DNA of 34,043 nt from Candidatus Limivicinus sp. (GTDB lineage Bacteria; Bacillota; Clostridia; Oscillospirales; Oscillospiraceae), in contig JARHZW010000067.1 in assembly GCA_029264685.1 (NCBI GenBank), positions 1 through 34,043 on the forward strand, in the 5' to 3' direction. Both the position numbers and the translations under genes were made by a program. Below, piece by piece: positions 9,542 to 17,750 of this stretch (the first letter of the stretch is position 1; the number at the start of each line of letters is the position of its first letter). The notes under the pieces were generated by a model. The model was not told the origin of the DNA. It made no database searches and was given only the letters and a program-made list of their open reading frames with translations.

Positions 9542-9599
9542 TTCGGTTATTTCGTATATTTAATCAAAATCATATGGGACTTGCCCGGACTCAAATTTT

Positions 9600-9911
9600 T
9601 TATTTGAGCATATCCTCTATCATACCCTTGGAACGCACGCCAACAGAGCTTGCGGCAACCTTGCCGTTTTTGAAAACGATAAGAGTAGGAATGCTGGATA
9701 TACCGTACTGTGCGGCAAGCTGGGGCTGCTGATCTATATCAACTTTACCAACCTTTACAATACCCTCCTGCTCATCTGCAATCTGAGAAATGGTGGGAGC
9801 AAGCATTTTGCAGGGGCCGCACCAGGTAGCCCAGAAGTCAACGAGGACGGGTTTTTCAGAGTTAAGTACCTCCTGCCGGAAGTTCTGTTCGGTAAGAATA
9901 ATTTCAGACAT
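9600..9911 (-). CDS. trxA: Thioredoxin
   Basis: A 103-residue, full-length cytoplasmic thioredoxin: VLVDFWATWCGPCKMLAP contains the active-site pair Cys-Gly-Pro-Cys, and YGISSIPTLIVFKNGK carries the cis-proline. It reduces disulphides and would pass electrons to CcdA in the membrane. AAGGAAA lies upstream of the ATG. It is the third gene of a ccdA-tlpA-trxA cluster, so the whole cytoplasm-to-outside electron path is encoded together. Confidence 0.95.
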   Translation of the reverse strand: MSEIILTEQNFRQEVLNSEKPVLVDFWATWCGPCKMLAPTISQIADEQEGIVKVGKVDIDQQPQLAAQYGISSIPTLIVFKNGKVAASSVGVRSKGMIEDMLK

Positions 9912-9938
9912 TTTAATAATTTCCTTTCAGTTTAGTTT

Positions 9939-10493
9939 TTAATTTTGTTTAAGCATTTCGCTTATAATGTCTTGCAGGATATTTTCAGACATGAGCCCTA
10001 TATGACTGTCATAAAGGGTTCCGTCAGGGTTTATAAAAACAGTGCGTGGAATAGAGCGCAGACCGTAGAGCATTGCGGCGCTCATATCCTTATCATAATA
10101 GACGGGAAGCTCAAGCTCATTGTCTTCGAGGAATTTCTTTACGCCTTCCTCGGTTTCACGACCTGAGGTAAGGTTAACCATCATAAACTCGACTTCCTCG
10201 CCGTATTGCTTATACATCTTCTGGAAAGCCGGAAGTTCAGCCTTGCAGGGACCACACCAGGTTGCCCAGAAATTGACTACTACAGGCTTGCCCTGCTTAT
10301 CAGAAAGACTGACAAGATTACCTTCATCGTCATATACCTTAAAGTCGGGAGCTAATTTTGCCTCCGTACTGCCGGTGTTTGAATCGGGCGTCTGTGCAAT
10401 GTCCTTTGATAGATTATTATACCATATTGTAGCTCCGATTAACAGTGCTATAAGAGCTACTGCCAGAATAACAGTTAATATTTTTCTGTTCAT
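9939..10493 (-). CDS. Membrane-anchored TlpA/ResA-like thioredoxin
   Basis: Start ATG 10493 (MNRKILTVILAVALIALLIG) is chosen over 10520 because GAGGT is well placed and because it leaves a 10-base gap after the ccdA stop. The 184-residue protein has one N-terminal membrane anchor and then an extracytoplasmic AhpC/TSA-Redoxin domain with FWATWCGPCKAELPAF and the cis-Pro segment LRSIPRTVFINPDG. Such proteins reduce disulphides outside the membrane, for example in cytochrome maturation or oxidative repair. It should receive electrons from the CcdA encoded upstream. No cytochrome c biogenesis gene is present here, so its partner is unknown. Confidence 0.9.
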   Translation of the reverse strand: MNRKILTVILAVALIALLIGATIWYNNLSKDIAQTPDSNTGSTEAKLAPDFKVYDDEGNLVSLSDKQGKPVVVNFWATWCGPCKAELPAFQKMYKQYGEEVEFMMVNLTSGRETEEGVKKFLEDNELELPVYYDKDMSAAMLYGLRSIPRTVFINPDGTLYDSHIGLMSENILQDIISEMLKQN

Positions 10494-10503
10494 CAAATAT
10501 ACC

Positions 10504-11157
10504 TCATGAAAGAAGTGCAAGAAGTTTTCCGAGAAGTCCGAAAGCCATCATAAGACCCACAACTATAAGGAAAATTCCGCAGATAAGATTGATTACCTTG
10601 TAGTGGCTTTTTATAAAATTAAATGCTGTGTTAAGCTTATCAATGAGTACTGCTGAAAGTATAAACGGAATTCCAAGTCCGAGAGAATATGTTATGAGAA
10701 GCATTAAGCCTGTCATTGCGGTAGATGAAGAAGAGGCCAGCATTAAAGCGGAACCGAGAAATGCACCAACGCAGGGAGTAAGACTAATGGAATAAATCAT
10801 ACCGAAGAGGAAAGCCGAAAAGGCGCTGTCAATCTTCTTTCCGCTTTGCATACCCTTGAAAAACGGAAGATTTATGACTTCAAGATAGCTTAAACCGAAA
10901 ACAACAACTATCGCACCTGTAACTATGTTTACAGCGGTCTGATACCTTGTAAGAAATGAACCAAGAGTTCCGGCAAAGAGACCTAAAAGACTGAAGGTCA
11001 CCGTAAATCCAAGTACAAAACATATGGCTCTAACTAAAACTTTATGTTTGCTGTCTGAGCCTCCGGCAAAATAAGAAATATAAATCGGAAGCATGGGCAA
11101 CATGCAGGGGGAAATGAAGGAGATAATCCCTTCAAGAAAAGTTATGGCATATTGCAT
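10504..11157 (-). CDS. ccdA: CcdA-type thiol-disulphide transporter
   Basis: A 217-residue membrane protein with six predicted helices. The two conserved cysteines sit in FISPCMLPMLP (helix 1) and SLTPCVGAFLGSAL (helix 4), as in CcdA and the core of DsbD. It carries reducing power from cytoplasmic thioredoxin across the membrane to TlpA-like proteins. The genes for both partners follow it on the same strand. Its upstream region (11188-11228) shows a layout typical of Crp/Fnr-activated promoters. Confidence 0.92.
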   Translation of the reverse strand: MQYAITFLEGIISFISPCMLPMLPIYISYFAGGSDSKHKVLVRAICFVLGFTVTFSLLGLFAGTLGSFLTRYQTAVNIVTGAIVVVFGLSYLEVINLPFFKGMQSGKKIDSAFSAFLFGMIYSISLTPCVGAFLGSALMLASSSSTAMTGLMLLITYSLGLGIPFILSAVLIDKLNTAFNFIKSHYKVINLICGIFLIVVGLMMAFGLLGKLLALLS

Positions 11158-11187
11158 TAAATTTAAACACCTCGCTTTACTGTTGCA

Positions 11188-11228
11188 ATTATAACATCAC
11201 TGAATTAGTGTTACCGTGACCAAGTCAC
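11188..11228 (-). promoter_or_regulatory. Possible Crp/Fnr-dependent promoter for ccdA-tlpA-trxA
   Basis: On the minus strand TATAAT lies at 11188-11193 with no good -35 box. The palindrome GTGAC-N3-GTCAC (11216-11228) is centred at 11222, about 41 bases before the predicted start near 11181. That is the usual position for a class II Crp/Fnr activator. The Crp/Fnr gene is the next gene upstream. A weaker dyad CACT-N5-AGTG lies at 11198-11210. Confidence 0.5.
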
Positions 11229-11236
11229 ATTATTTC

Positions 11237-11283
11237 AAAAAAATAAAAACCCCTGAAAAGAATTTATAATCCAATCATGGGGT
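11237..11283 (-). terminator. Terminator of the Crp/Fnr-family gene
   Basis: On the minus strand, ACCCC (one bulged A) TGA pairs with TCAGGGGT (arms 11275-11283 and 11249-11256). A long T-rich tail follows, complementary to 11237-11248. It lies just after the stop of the regulator gene. Confidence 0.7.
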
Positions 11284-11300
11284 GAAGCCACAGACTTTGT

Positions 11301-11966
11301 TTATAGAAGCTTTTTCAGCCCTTCGGGATCTTTAATAATGATAACTCCCCTTTTGATTTCTGTCAGTCCGTCCTGAACAAAGCGTTTAAGCGTTCTTGCC
11401 ACCACTTCCCTTGCAGAGTTAATATACTGGGCAACCTGCTCATGCGTCATTCTGATTTCAGTATCCCCGGTTCTTTCATATTCTGACAATAGGAAAGAAG
11501 CAAGTCTCCCCTCCAATTTCAAAAAAAGAAGGTTATCCATGGTTTTCATTGCAGAAGAAAACCGACGAGTGGCCAGTTCATATGTAAAACAGCGGAAATA
11601 AATGTTTTGCCTGCTGAGCCTTGAAACTGTACTTGCGTTTATAATCATCAGCTTTGTATCTTCGTCAGCCGCCATATAACTGTCGAAGCTTATTTCTTTT
11701 ATAACACAGGAAGCAGATAAAACACAGCACTCACCTTTGTTGAGCCTGAAAAGAGTTACTTCCTTACCTTCATCTGACATCATATAAGTTCTGAGACTGC
11801 CCTCAATAACATATACAAAACCCAGACATTCGCTTGCGGAGTGGAAAATCACACTGCCTGCCGGATATATTCTGCCTATTGCGTTTTTTCTTATATCTGT
11901 TTGCTCTTCATCCGACATATGAGACCAGAATTCAAAACCACTTAAATATGTTGAAATATCATCCAT
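11301..11966 (-). CDS. Crp/Fnr-family transcriptional regulator
   Basis: Start ATG 11966 (MDDISTYLSGFEFW) is preferred because GGGGAGG sits eight bases upstream; an upstream in-frame ATG has no such site. The 221-residue protein has an N-terminal cyclic-nucleotide-binding-like beta barrel (AGSVIFHSASECLGFVYVIEG, SDEGKEVTLFRLNKGECCVL). A C-terminal helix-turn-helix follows (MTHEQVAQYINSAREVVART). It lacks the N-terminal cysteine cluster of Fnr, so it is not an Fnr-type iron-sulphur sensor by that criterion. The CC and C of ECCVLSASC in the barrel resemble other clostridial members whose signal is unknown. It may activate the neighbouring ccdA-tlpA-trxA operon. Confidence 0.85.
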   Translation of the reverse strand: MDDISTYLSGFEFWSHMSDEEQTDIRKNAIGRIYPAGSVIFHSASECLGFVYVIEGSLRTYMMSDEGKEVTLFRLNKGECCVLSASCVIKEISFDSYMAADEDTKLMIINASTVSRLSRQNIYFRCFTYELATRRFSSAMKTMDNLLFLKLEGRLASFLLSEYERTGDTEIRMTHEQVAQYINSAREVVARTLKRFVQDGLTEIKRGVIIIKDPEGLKKLL

Positions 11967-12053
11967 TGAATTTTCCTCCCCAAGATAAGCTGTGTTTAAA
12001 GAATAACATTTTATTTTTATCATTTCAATGCAGAAAAAATGAATTTTTTTAAA

Positions 12054-12077
12054 CAGCGGCGTATAAAAACGCCGCTG
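12054..12077. terminator. Hairpin between pgsA-like and Crp/Fnr genes
   Basis: A 9-bp perfect stem CAGCGGCGT (12054-12062) with ACGCCGCTG (12069-12077), loop of six bases. On the minus strand only TTT follows, so it may be an incomplete terminator or attenuator after the phosphatidyltransferase gene. Confidence 0.45.
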
Positions 12078-12092
12078 CTCACTTAACATGTT

Positions 12093-12668
12093 TTATTTAT
12101 ATTCTGCACTTTCTGCTTTATATTTTTTCAGCGTATTTATATTACGCATGATATACATTACAAAAGAAATAAGCATCATTACGACGCATATGGAAATAAG
12201 AAGCGTGGAAGCAGAAGATGGTATATTATACCAGAGCACATGAGTTATCATCATTCCGTACAGTAAAAATGTAGTAACTTTTCCGTGCCAGTCTGCTCCC
12301 ATAACAGCGCCGGTCTTTTTTATAACCACAAGACTTGAAATTCCGGTGCTGAGTTCTTTAATCACAATGAGAAGCACAGGGACAAACATAAGTTTAAATC
12401 GAGTCAGCAGGCAGACCAGCATAGAAAACTGAGTAAGCTTGTCAGCCACCGGATCCAATGCTTTTCCGAAATCACTTACCATATTAAAATGTCTTGCAAT
12501 ATAGCCGTCCGCCATATCTGTCAGTCCGGAGAGAACAAGAACCATAGCTGTCATTGGATAATCCTGTTTAAAGCAGTAAGCCCATATAAAGACAGGTATC
12601 ATCAAAATACGCAGTACCGACAAGCCGTTTGGTATAGTAAGAATTTTATTCTTTCTTGTTTCTTCCAT
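12093..12668 (-). CDS. pgsA: CDP-alcohol phosphatidyltransferase (PgsA-like)
   Basis: A 191-residue membrane enzyme with the family signature D-x2-DG-x2-AR-x8-G-x3-D-x3-D, seen in DMADGYIARHF then SDFGKALDPVADK. The aspartates bind the metal and the CDP moiety. The opening LTIPNGLSVLRILMIPVFI is the classic N-terminus of phosphatidylglycerophosphate synthase, which joins CDP-diacylglycerol and glycerol-3-phosphate. About four to six helices are present. GGAGGT lies seven bases before the ATG. A related CDP-alcohol transferase (for example cardiolipin synthase type) cannot be fully excluded. Confidence 0.85.
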   Translation of the reverse strand: MEETRKNKILTIPNGLSVLRILMIPVFIWAYCFKQDYPMTAMVLVLSGLTDMADGYIARHFNMVSDFGKALDPVADKLTQFSMLVCLLTRFKLMFVPVLLIVIKELSTGISSLVVIKKTGAVMGADWHGKVTTFLLYGMMITHVLWYNIPSSASTLLISICVVMMLISFVMYIMRNINTLKKYKAESAEYK

Positions 12669-12869
12669 TATGTTAACCTCCGTTTATATATACCGAAAAA
12701 TGAATAATTAAATACATTTTTCATATATATTGTTTTGGATAATTATAACATCTTAAATTTCCATAATCAATAGATTTATCCAATTTTTAACAAAGTTCAG
12801 CATTTGCATAAAATGCAGGCATTTAAAGGTTTTTACCGTATTTATATCTGAATATCCATTAAAAAGTCG

Positions 12870-12908
12870 CAAAAAAACACACAGCATTTCCTGTGAAACG
12901 CTGTGTGT
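12870..12908 (-). terminator. Terminator of the lipoprotein gene at 12951
   Basis: ACACACAGC (12877-12885) pairs with GCTGTGTGT (12900-12908). The inner TTTC and GAAA pair after one mismatch, and on the minus strand the stem is followed by seven T. It is a strong rho-independent terminator placed just after the lipoprotein stop codon. Confidence 0.9.
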
Positions 12909-12950
12909 CCTTTTAAGCCGATTTTAACGGCGCTTTTCAGTCATATTCTA

Positions 12951-13766
12951 TTACTTAACAGTAACGGAAGTGGTGTGAAGCTGAGGTCCTTCGTACCAGT
13001 ACATAAAGCCCTCAACATCGATGGTGTCACCGACTTTCAGGTTCTTTACTGCGTTGTAAACATCGGAATCCTTGTCGCAAAGGTAAGATTCAACAACGAA
13101 AGTAACGGTCTTGTCACCGAGAGTTACATCGAAGTACAGGTCGTCACCATCAGAACCGGAGCCGTCATAATTGTAAGCAAAAGCTGCGCCTTCACCCTTA
13201 TCAGCAACGGTAAGACCCTTGAAAGCAACAAGCTGGTTCTGGTTCTTTATAAGATCTTCTGAACCGAAGCTATCAGTCAGATCTACAGGCTTTGCAACAT
13301 AGCTGCCATCAACTATTTCTATTGTTGCGTCAACAATTTCAACTTCACCGGACCACTCAGCCTTGAAGCCGTTTACTAAAATTTTAGTACCGACAGCAAG
13401 CTTGTCATAATCTTCCTTGGAGCAGGCAGCGTTGTACAGGAAGTATGCGCCGTCTTCATTCTGAGTGTAAAGAGTGGCAACGCCCTTGCCATCCTTTTCC
13501 CACCAGCTCTGCTTTGCCTGAACATAGGTCTCAACGGTTACGGGAGTGTCAAGTTCGGCAGCCATGAACTCGTCATAGCTCATAACGGCGGCATCTGCAG
13601 GAGCATCAGCAGGCTCCTCAGCGGGAGTTTCTACAGGCTGCTCTGCGGGAGCATCAGCGGGGGTCTCAGCAGGCTGCTCGGGAGCCTTGTCATCACCGCA
13701 GCCGATGAGGGCAAAGACCAGAAGCATTGACATGAGAACCATAGCAAGTTTTTTCAGATTTTTCAT
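12951..13766 (-). CDS. Lipoprotein with Pro/Ala/Glu linker and OB-fold-like repeats
   Basis: Start ATG 13766 has AAGGAGA upstream (an earlier TTG at 13772 does not need to be used). The 271-residue protein has a signal peptide with lipobox ALIGC. A low-complexity linker of about 35 residues follows, rich in Pro, Ala and Glu (EQPAETPADAPAEQPVETPA). Two similar beta-rich modules come next: YDKLAVGTKILVNGFKAEW near the middle and VKNLKVGDTIDVEGFMYWYEG near the end. The phrase 'VGTKI/VGDTI ... V-GF' is typical of extracellular OB-fold proteins of the nucleic-acid-binding-like superfamily. It is probably anchored on the outer face of the membrane with the linker crossing the wall. I do not recognise a specific function. 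It stands alone between terminators. Confidence 0.75.
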   Translation of the reverse strand: MKNLKKLAMVLMSMLLVFALIGCGDDKAPEQPAETPADAPAEQPVETPAEEPADAPADAAVMSYDEFMAAELDTPVTVETYVQAKQSWWEKDGKGVATLYTQNEDGAYFLYNAACSKEDYDKLAVGTKILVNGFKAEWSGEVEIVDATIEIVDGSYVAKPVDLTDSFGSEDLIKNQNQLVAFKGLTVADKGEGAAFAYNYDGSGSDGDDLYFDVTLGDKTVTFVVESYLCDKDSDVYNAVKNLKVGDTIDVEGFMYWYEGPQLHTTSVTVK

Positions 13767-13867
13767 TTTCAATCTCCTTTTCTTTTAAGAGGGATTTCTT
13801 TCCTCTTACCTGTAACAGTTTACTCATGTGAAACGGAAAAATCAAGAACAAATTGAAAATATTTGAT

Positions 13868-15460
13868 TTATAAATGTTTTTTCCCTTTTTTGACCTGAAA
13901 AATCATATAGCCTATAATAAAAATCCATGCCAGGGCAATAGAAATCAACAGCGCAACGGCTGTTGGCGGCAGCGGCCCTAAATCTTTTTTTCCGTTTTCC
14001 GAGCAGCTGTTTTGGTCGAGTCTGTACAGACTGCTTATGTCCTTGAATAGCTTGTCCATATATTCTTCGTCGACGACTTCTTTTCTGCGTTCAGATTTAA
14101 CAGTATTCTCGATGAGTTGCCCGGCGGCGTCACGGAGCGAGGCTGAACCGTTAAAAACAGGAGTTACAAAGGTATTTTCAATATTATCCAGAAGCAGCTG
14201 AGAAGCTTTTATTTTTACATCGTAATGCTCCTTGTTGTCCTCCCCTATTCTGCTTAGATAGTCCTGATATTCCATGGAATTTTGCGCTTTGCTTGTAACC
14301 GGGATATAGCCTTCTGTTTCTGCATAAGCGGTCTGGACTTCATTTGTAAGCAGGTATTGGGCAAAAAGCCACGAAGCAAGGACTTCCTGACTGTCCTCCT
14401 TGTTAAAAATACAGATTGACGGGCCCTGAGAAATCATCTGCGGCTTATCGGTGTCAAACTGTGGCAGAGGCAGCACGGCTGTCTCAAAATCCACAAGCTT
14501 GTCATCGCTTATGTCAATCAAGGGTGCATGAGTACCCATCCATGTAGCGCCCGCAGTTGAATCAACAGCAAAAATACACTGTCCCGCATTCAGAAAATTG
14601 CCGGGATAACTGGAAATTTTAAATGTAGAAAAGGCTCTGCTTTCGCTGTGCTTTGCAATTTCAAAAAGCAGTTCTTTCGTTGTGTCGTTAAAAAGCAGAA
14701 TGTCACCGTTTTCATTTGAATAACCTGCATCTTTTTGCCTGAGCATCTGTATCATCATGTTGTCTGTTGATTTATAAATAAACGGTATAAGCACATTCTG
14801 ACCGTTTACAAGGAAGTTGCCGCTGCTGTCTTTTTCCATTGCGGCTTCTGAAACCTCCCAGACAAAATCCCAAGTAAGCACATCGGGCAGAGTGTATCCT
14901 AATTTTTCCACCATGTCCTTGTTTACATAACACACCTCGGTTGAGCGCATAAAGGGCAAAGCGTAGGTCTGACCGTTGATTATCCCCTCTTCAAGAAATT
15001 TAGGAACAATCTCTTCTTTAGTTACTCCGTCAAAGCGCAGGTTCTGCGCGCCCAGACCGTAGTTTTCGTCAGAAAAGAGACCGTCAAGAGGTACAACTAT
15101 ATTTGACCCGCTCAAATAGGTGGCAATGTGGTCAGGATAGCTTATACATACATTTGGTGTAGTGTTGGTTGCGATGTTTGTAATAACGTCGTTGTATATA
15201 TCGCCGTACTTGGTGTAGAGACGGAGATTAACATGGATATTGGGATATAAGCGTTCAAAATCCCGTATTGTTTTTTCGTATATTTCAGTCTGCGTTTTGT
15301 TTGTGTCGTTTTTAGCCCAGAAAGTAATTTCATAGTTTCGGCTTTCGTCAAATTCCTCCGGCAGCTGAAACTCTGAAATTCCTTTTGAGCCGTGGCAGCC
15401 GCTTATAAGCAGAGCTGCCATGAGAAGCAGTATCGGGAGCAGGAGCTTTCTTTTTTTCAT
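13868..15460 (-). CDS. ABC sugar-type substrate-binding lipoprotein with a C-terminal membrane helix
   Basis: A 530-residue extracellular solute-binding protein (family 1 type). The signal peptide ends in the lipobox LLISGCHG. The mature protein opens with NYEITFWAKNDTNKTQTEIYEKTI and YPNIHVNLRLY, typical of oligosaccharide or glycerol-phosphate binding proteins. Unusually, the last 35 residues form a second membrane segment (ALLISIALAWIFIIGYMIFQV) followed by the basic tail KKGKKHL, so the protein may be held at both ends. GGAGGG precedes the ATG. It follows the permease gene with a 4-base ATGA overlap. The sugar cannot be inferred; no glycosidase gene is nearby. Confidence 0.88.
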   Translation of the reverse strand: MKKRKLLLPILLLMAALLISGCHGSKGISEFQLPEEFDESRNYEITFWAKNDTNKTQTEIYEKTIRDFERLYPNIHVNLRLYTKYGDIYNDVITNIATNTTPNVCISYPDHIATYLSGSNIVVPLDGLFSDENYGLGAQNLRFDGVTKEEIVPKFLEEGIINGQTYALPFMRSTEVCYVNKDMVEKLGYTLPDVLTWDFVWEVSEAAMEKDSSGNFLVNGQNVLIPFIYKSTDNMMIQMLRQKDAGYSNENGDILLFNDTTKELLFEIAKHSESRAFSTFKISSYPGNFLNAGQCIFAVDSTAGATWMGTHAPLIDISDDKLVDFETAVLPLPQFDTDKPQMISQGPSICIFNKEDSQEVLASWLFAQYLLTNEVQTAYAETEGYIPVTSKAQNSMEYQDYLSRIGEDNKEHYDVKIKASQLLLDNIENTFVTPVFNGSASLRDAAGQLIENTVKSERRKEVVDEEYMDKLFKDISSLYRLDQNSCSENGKKDLGPLPPTAVALLISIALAWIFIIGYMIFQVKKGKKHL

Positions 15461-16338
15461 CCCTTGTTCCCTCCTCTTGATACGCCCTCCATGATTTTAT
15501 TCCTGAATACAAGAAACAAAACTACAAGTGGGACGGAAATTACAACGACAGCCGCCATCATGGCAGGGATGTTTTCACGGCCGAAGCCGTTTTCTCTTAT
15601 TTCCTGTATTCCGTTGGAAACGAGAAAATGGTTCTGTTCATCGGTTATCAGTCTTGGCCACACATAGGAATTCCAGCACTCAATAATTTTCAGAATACAA
15701 ATAGTTATAATAGTAGGTTTGCATATGGGTATCACGACCTTGACCAAATATTTCAGATCCGATGTGCCGTCTACCTTTGCGGCGTAATAAAGGGTGTCGG
15801 GAACCTGAGAAAAGTTTTCCTTTAGAAGGTAAATATAAAAAACTGAGGTTACGGATGGTAAAATAAGGCCGAGAAAGGTGTTTCGCAGGTTCCAGTTGGT
15901 GATTGTAGTAAAATTTGTTATTACCACGAGCTCTGCCGGAATCATCATCAGCGCCAGAAAAAAAGTAAACACAAGGTTTTTCCCTTTGAATTCAAGACGT
16001 GCAAAGGCATAGGCAGCCAGAGTGATAACTACTATCATAATTGCAGTTGTGGCGAGAGAAAAAACGAGAGTATTTAAAAGATATCTTCCAAGCGGCACTG
16101 CATTAAAAGCATCTGCATAATTCTGCATTGTGGGAGAAGCTGCATAAAATTTTGGAATATATTCGGAGTTATATTCGCTGTAGCTTTTTATTGAGGTCAG
16201 TATCATCCAGAAAAACGGGAAAAGAACCATAACTGCCCATATTGTAAGGAGGGTGTACAGAACTATATTTTTTACGGCTTTGCGTTTTTCTGCTTTTCTG
16301 CCTATTATCTCATAATCTGTTGAATTACCGTTATCCAT
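15457..16338 (-). CDS. ABC sugar-type transporter permease (MalG/UgpE-like)
   Basis: A 293-residue inner-membrane permease with six helices. The conserved cytoplasmic loop that contacts the ATPase reads YYAAKVDGTSDLKYLVKVVIP (EAA motif), and LVLFLVFRNKIMEGVSRGG is the normal C-terminus of this family. Together with the next permease it forms the channel for the sugar-binding lipoprotein. AGGAGGGGAG lies before the ATG. The gene overlaps its downstream partner by four bases. Confidence 0.92.
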   Translation of the reverse strand: MDNGNSTDYEIIGRKAEKRKAVKNIVLYTLLTIWAVMVLFPFFWMILTSIKSYSEYNSEYIPKFYAASPTMQNYADAFNAVPLGRYLLNTLVFSLATTAIMIVVITLAAYAFARLEFKGKNLVFTFFLALMMIPAELVVITNFTTITNWNLRNTFLGLILPSVTSVFYIYLLKENFSQVPDTLYYAAKVDGTSDLKYLVKVVIPICKPTIITICILKIIECWNSYVWPRLITDEQNHFLVSNGIQEIRENGFGRENIPAMMAAVVVISVPLVVLFLVFRNKIMEGVSRGGNKG

Positions 16339-16355
16339 GAATATCTCCCCTCCTG

Positions 16356-17246
16356 TCAGTAATGAGTGTGCTTACGGCTTACAAGAAGGTTTATGACCGT
16401 TATTGTCAGCACGATGGCAAATAGAATTATGGCAGCGGCAGAAGCGTATGAGGGGTAGCCGCCGCTGTCCCCGTACAGCATATCATAAACATAGCCTACG
16501 ATTGTGTTCATTTCGGCAGCGTTCAGATTTGTGCCGAACAGGGCCACAGCATCTGAATATGCTTTGAAAGCACCTATGAAGCCGGTGATAATAAGGTAGA
16601 ATATAGTGGGTGAAATTAAGGGTAAGGTTATTTTCCGGAAAATACGACGGTTTGATGTGCCGTCAATTTTTGCAGCGTCATAATAGGTTTTGTCAACGGA
16701 CAAAAGAGCACTTGTCAATATAAGAATTTTAAAAGGCATTACTACCCATATGGTATAAAAGCACAGCACAAACATTTTTGCCCAATAAGGGCCGTCAATA
16801 AAGTCAACCGAAGTACCGCCGAAAAGATTTATCAGCATATTCACAAGGCCGTCGGAGTATGGCGTTTTTTTAAAAAGGATCATAAATACAAGCCCTACTG
16901 CCAGCGTATTGGTAACATATGGCAGAAAATAAATGGTTTCATAAAGATTTCTCAGCTTTTTAATCGAACTGAGCTGGGCAGAAATCAAAAGGGCAAGACC
17001 GGTAGAAATCGGAACGGTGATGACCACAAGAAGGACTGTGTTTTTTACAGCCTGAAGAAAATACGGATCGTGCAGGATATAGGAGAAATTATAAAGTCCG
17101 GTATCATAGTAGCTTTGGGACGCAAAATTATAGCCCTCCTCAAAAGAATAGACGAAAACATCTATCAGAGGATAGACCATAAAAAATCCTAAAAACAGTA
17201 TTGCCGGCAGCAGGTAAAGCCAGGCTTTAAGGTTGTTTTTCCCCAT
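16356..17246 (-). CDS. ABC sugar-type transporter permease (MalF/UgpA-like)
   Basis: A 296-residue permease with six helices; the N-terminus KAWLYLLPAILFLGFFMVYP and the EAA loop YDAAKIDGTSNRRIFRKITLP identify it. It is the first gene of a permease-permease-binding protein operon. No ATP-binding gene accompanies it, so, as in many Firmicutes, a shared MsiK/MalK-like ATPase elsewhere in the genome is expected. The operon is read from the promoter at 17444-17472. Confidence 0.92.
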   Translation of the reverse strand: MGKNNLKAWLYLLPAILFLGFFMVYPLIDVFVYSFEEGYNFASQSYYDTGLYNFSYILHDPYFLQAVKNTVLLVVITVPISTGLALLISAQLSSIKKLRNLYETIYFLPYVTNTLAVGLVFMILFKKTPYSDGLVNMLINLFGGTSVDFIDGPYWAKMFVLCFYTIWVVMPFKILILTSALLSVDKTYYDAAKIDGTSNRRIFRKITLPLISPTIFYLIITGFIGAFKAYSDAVALFGTNLNAAEMNTIVGYVYDMLYGDSGGYPSYASAAAIILFAIVLTITVINLLVSRKHTHY

Positions 17247-17381
17247 AATTTTCTCCTAATTTTTTATTGCTTGTATGCTTTAAAAAAATCACATCATCAT
17301 TTCAGTATAACTCTCATTCAGCAGCTATACAAGAGAAGTTACCGATTTAACAGCATTATATACTCTACGATGAGCTGTACC

Positions 17382-17403
17382 ACTGAATATCTGCACATTC
17401 AGT
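17382..17403. repeat. Inverted repeat in the leader of the sugar ABC operon
   Basis: ACTGAAT (17382-17388) and ATTCAGT (17397-17403) are perfect inverted copies separated by eight bases, about 34 bases downstream of the predicted transcription start. It could be an operator or a small RNA hairpin. The rest of the 17247-17750 gap holds the promoter below and AT-rich sequence without a gene. Confidence 0.45.
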
Positions 17404-17443
17404 ATCCGGGCTGCTCCATTAAATGTTCTATATACCAGTATAA

Positions 17444-17472
17444 ATAATAGATATAATTACATAAATTGTCAA
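17444..17472 (-). promoter_or_regulatory. Promoter of the sugar ABC importer operon
   Basis: On the minus strand TTGACA (17467-17472) and TATTAT (17444-17449) are 17 bases apart. Transcription would start near 17437 and give a leader of about 190 bases before the first permease gene. Confidence 0.8.
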
Positions 17473-17750
17473 GCTTTTACAGGCGAAGGGAAATTTTTGA
17501 CCTGTGACTAACGGTGTGCTTTGCCGGAAGTGCGTGGATGAGTTTCTTACAGTAATGTGCGTACTGGTAAATTTTATTTTGTTATGGTATATTATGAATA
17601 ACGACCTTCAATGACGGATATACAGCTTGGAAGCATTCATAAGAACAAGCATACTTATATGTTAATGATAAATAAGTTTCTCTTTCTTTTGGCTTATATA
17701 TGTGCTATTATATGCAGGTTGTTTTAAAATTTAAGGGAGTATAAAGTAAA

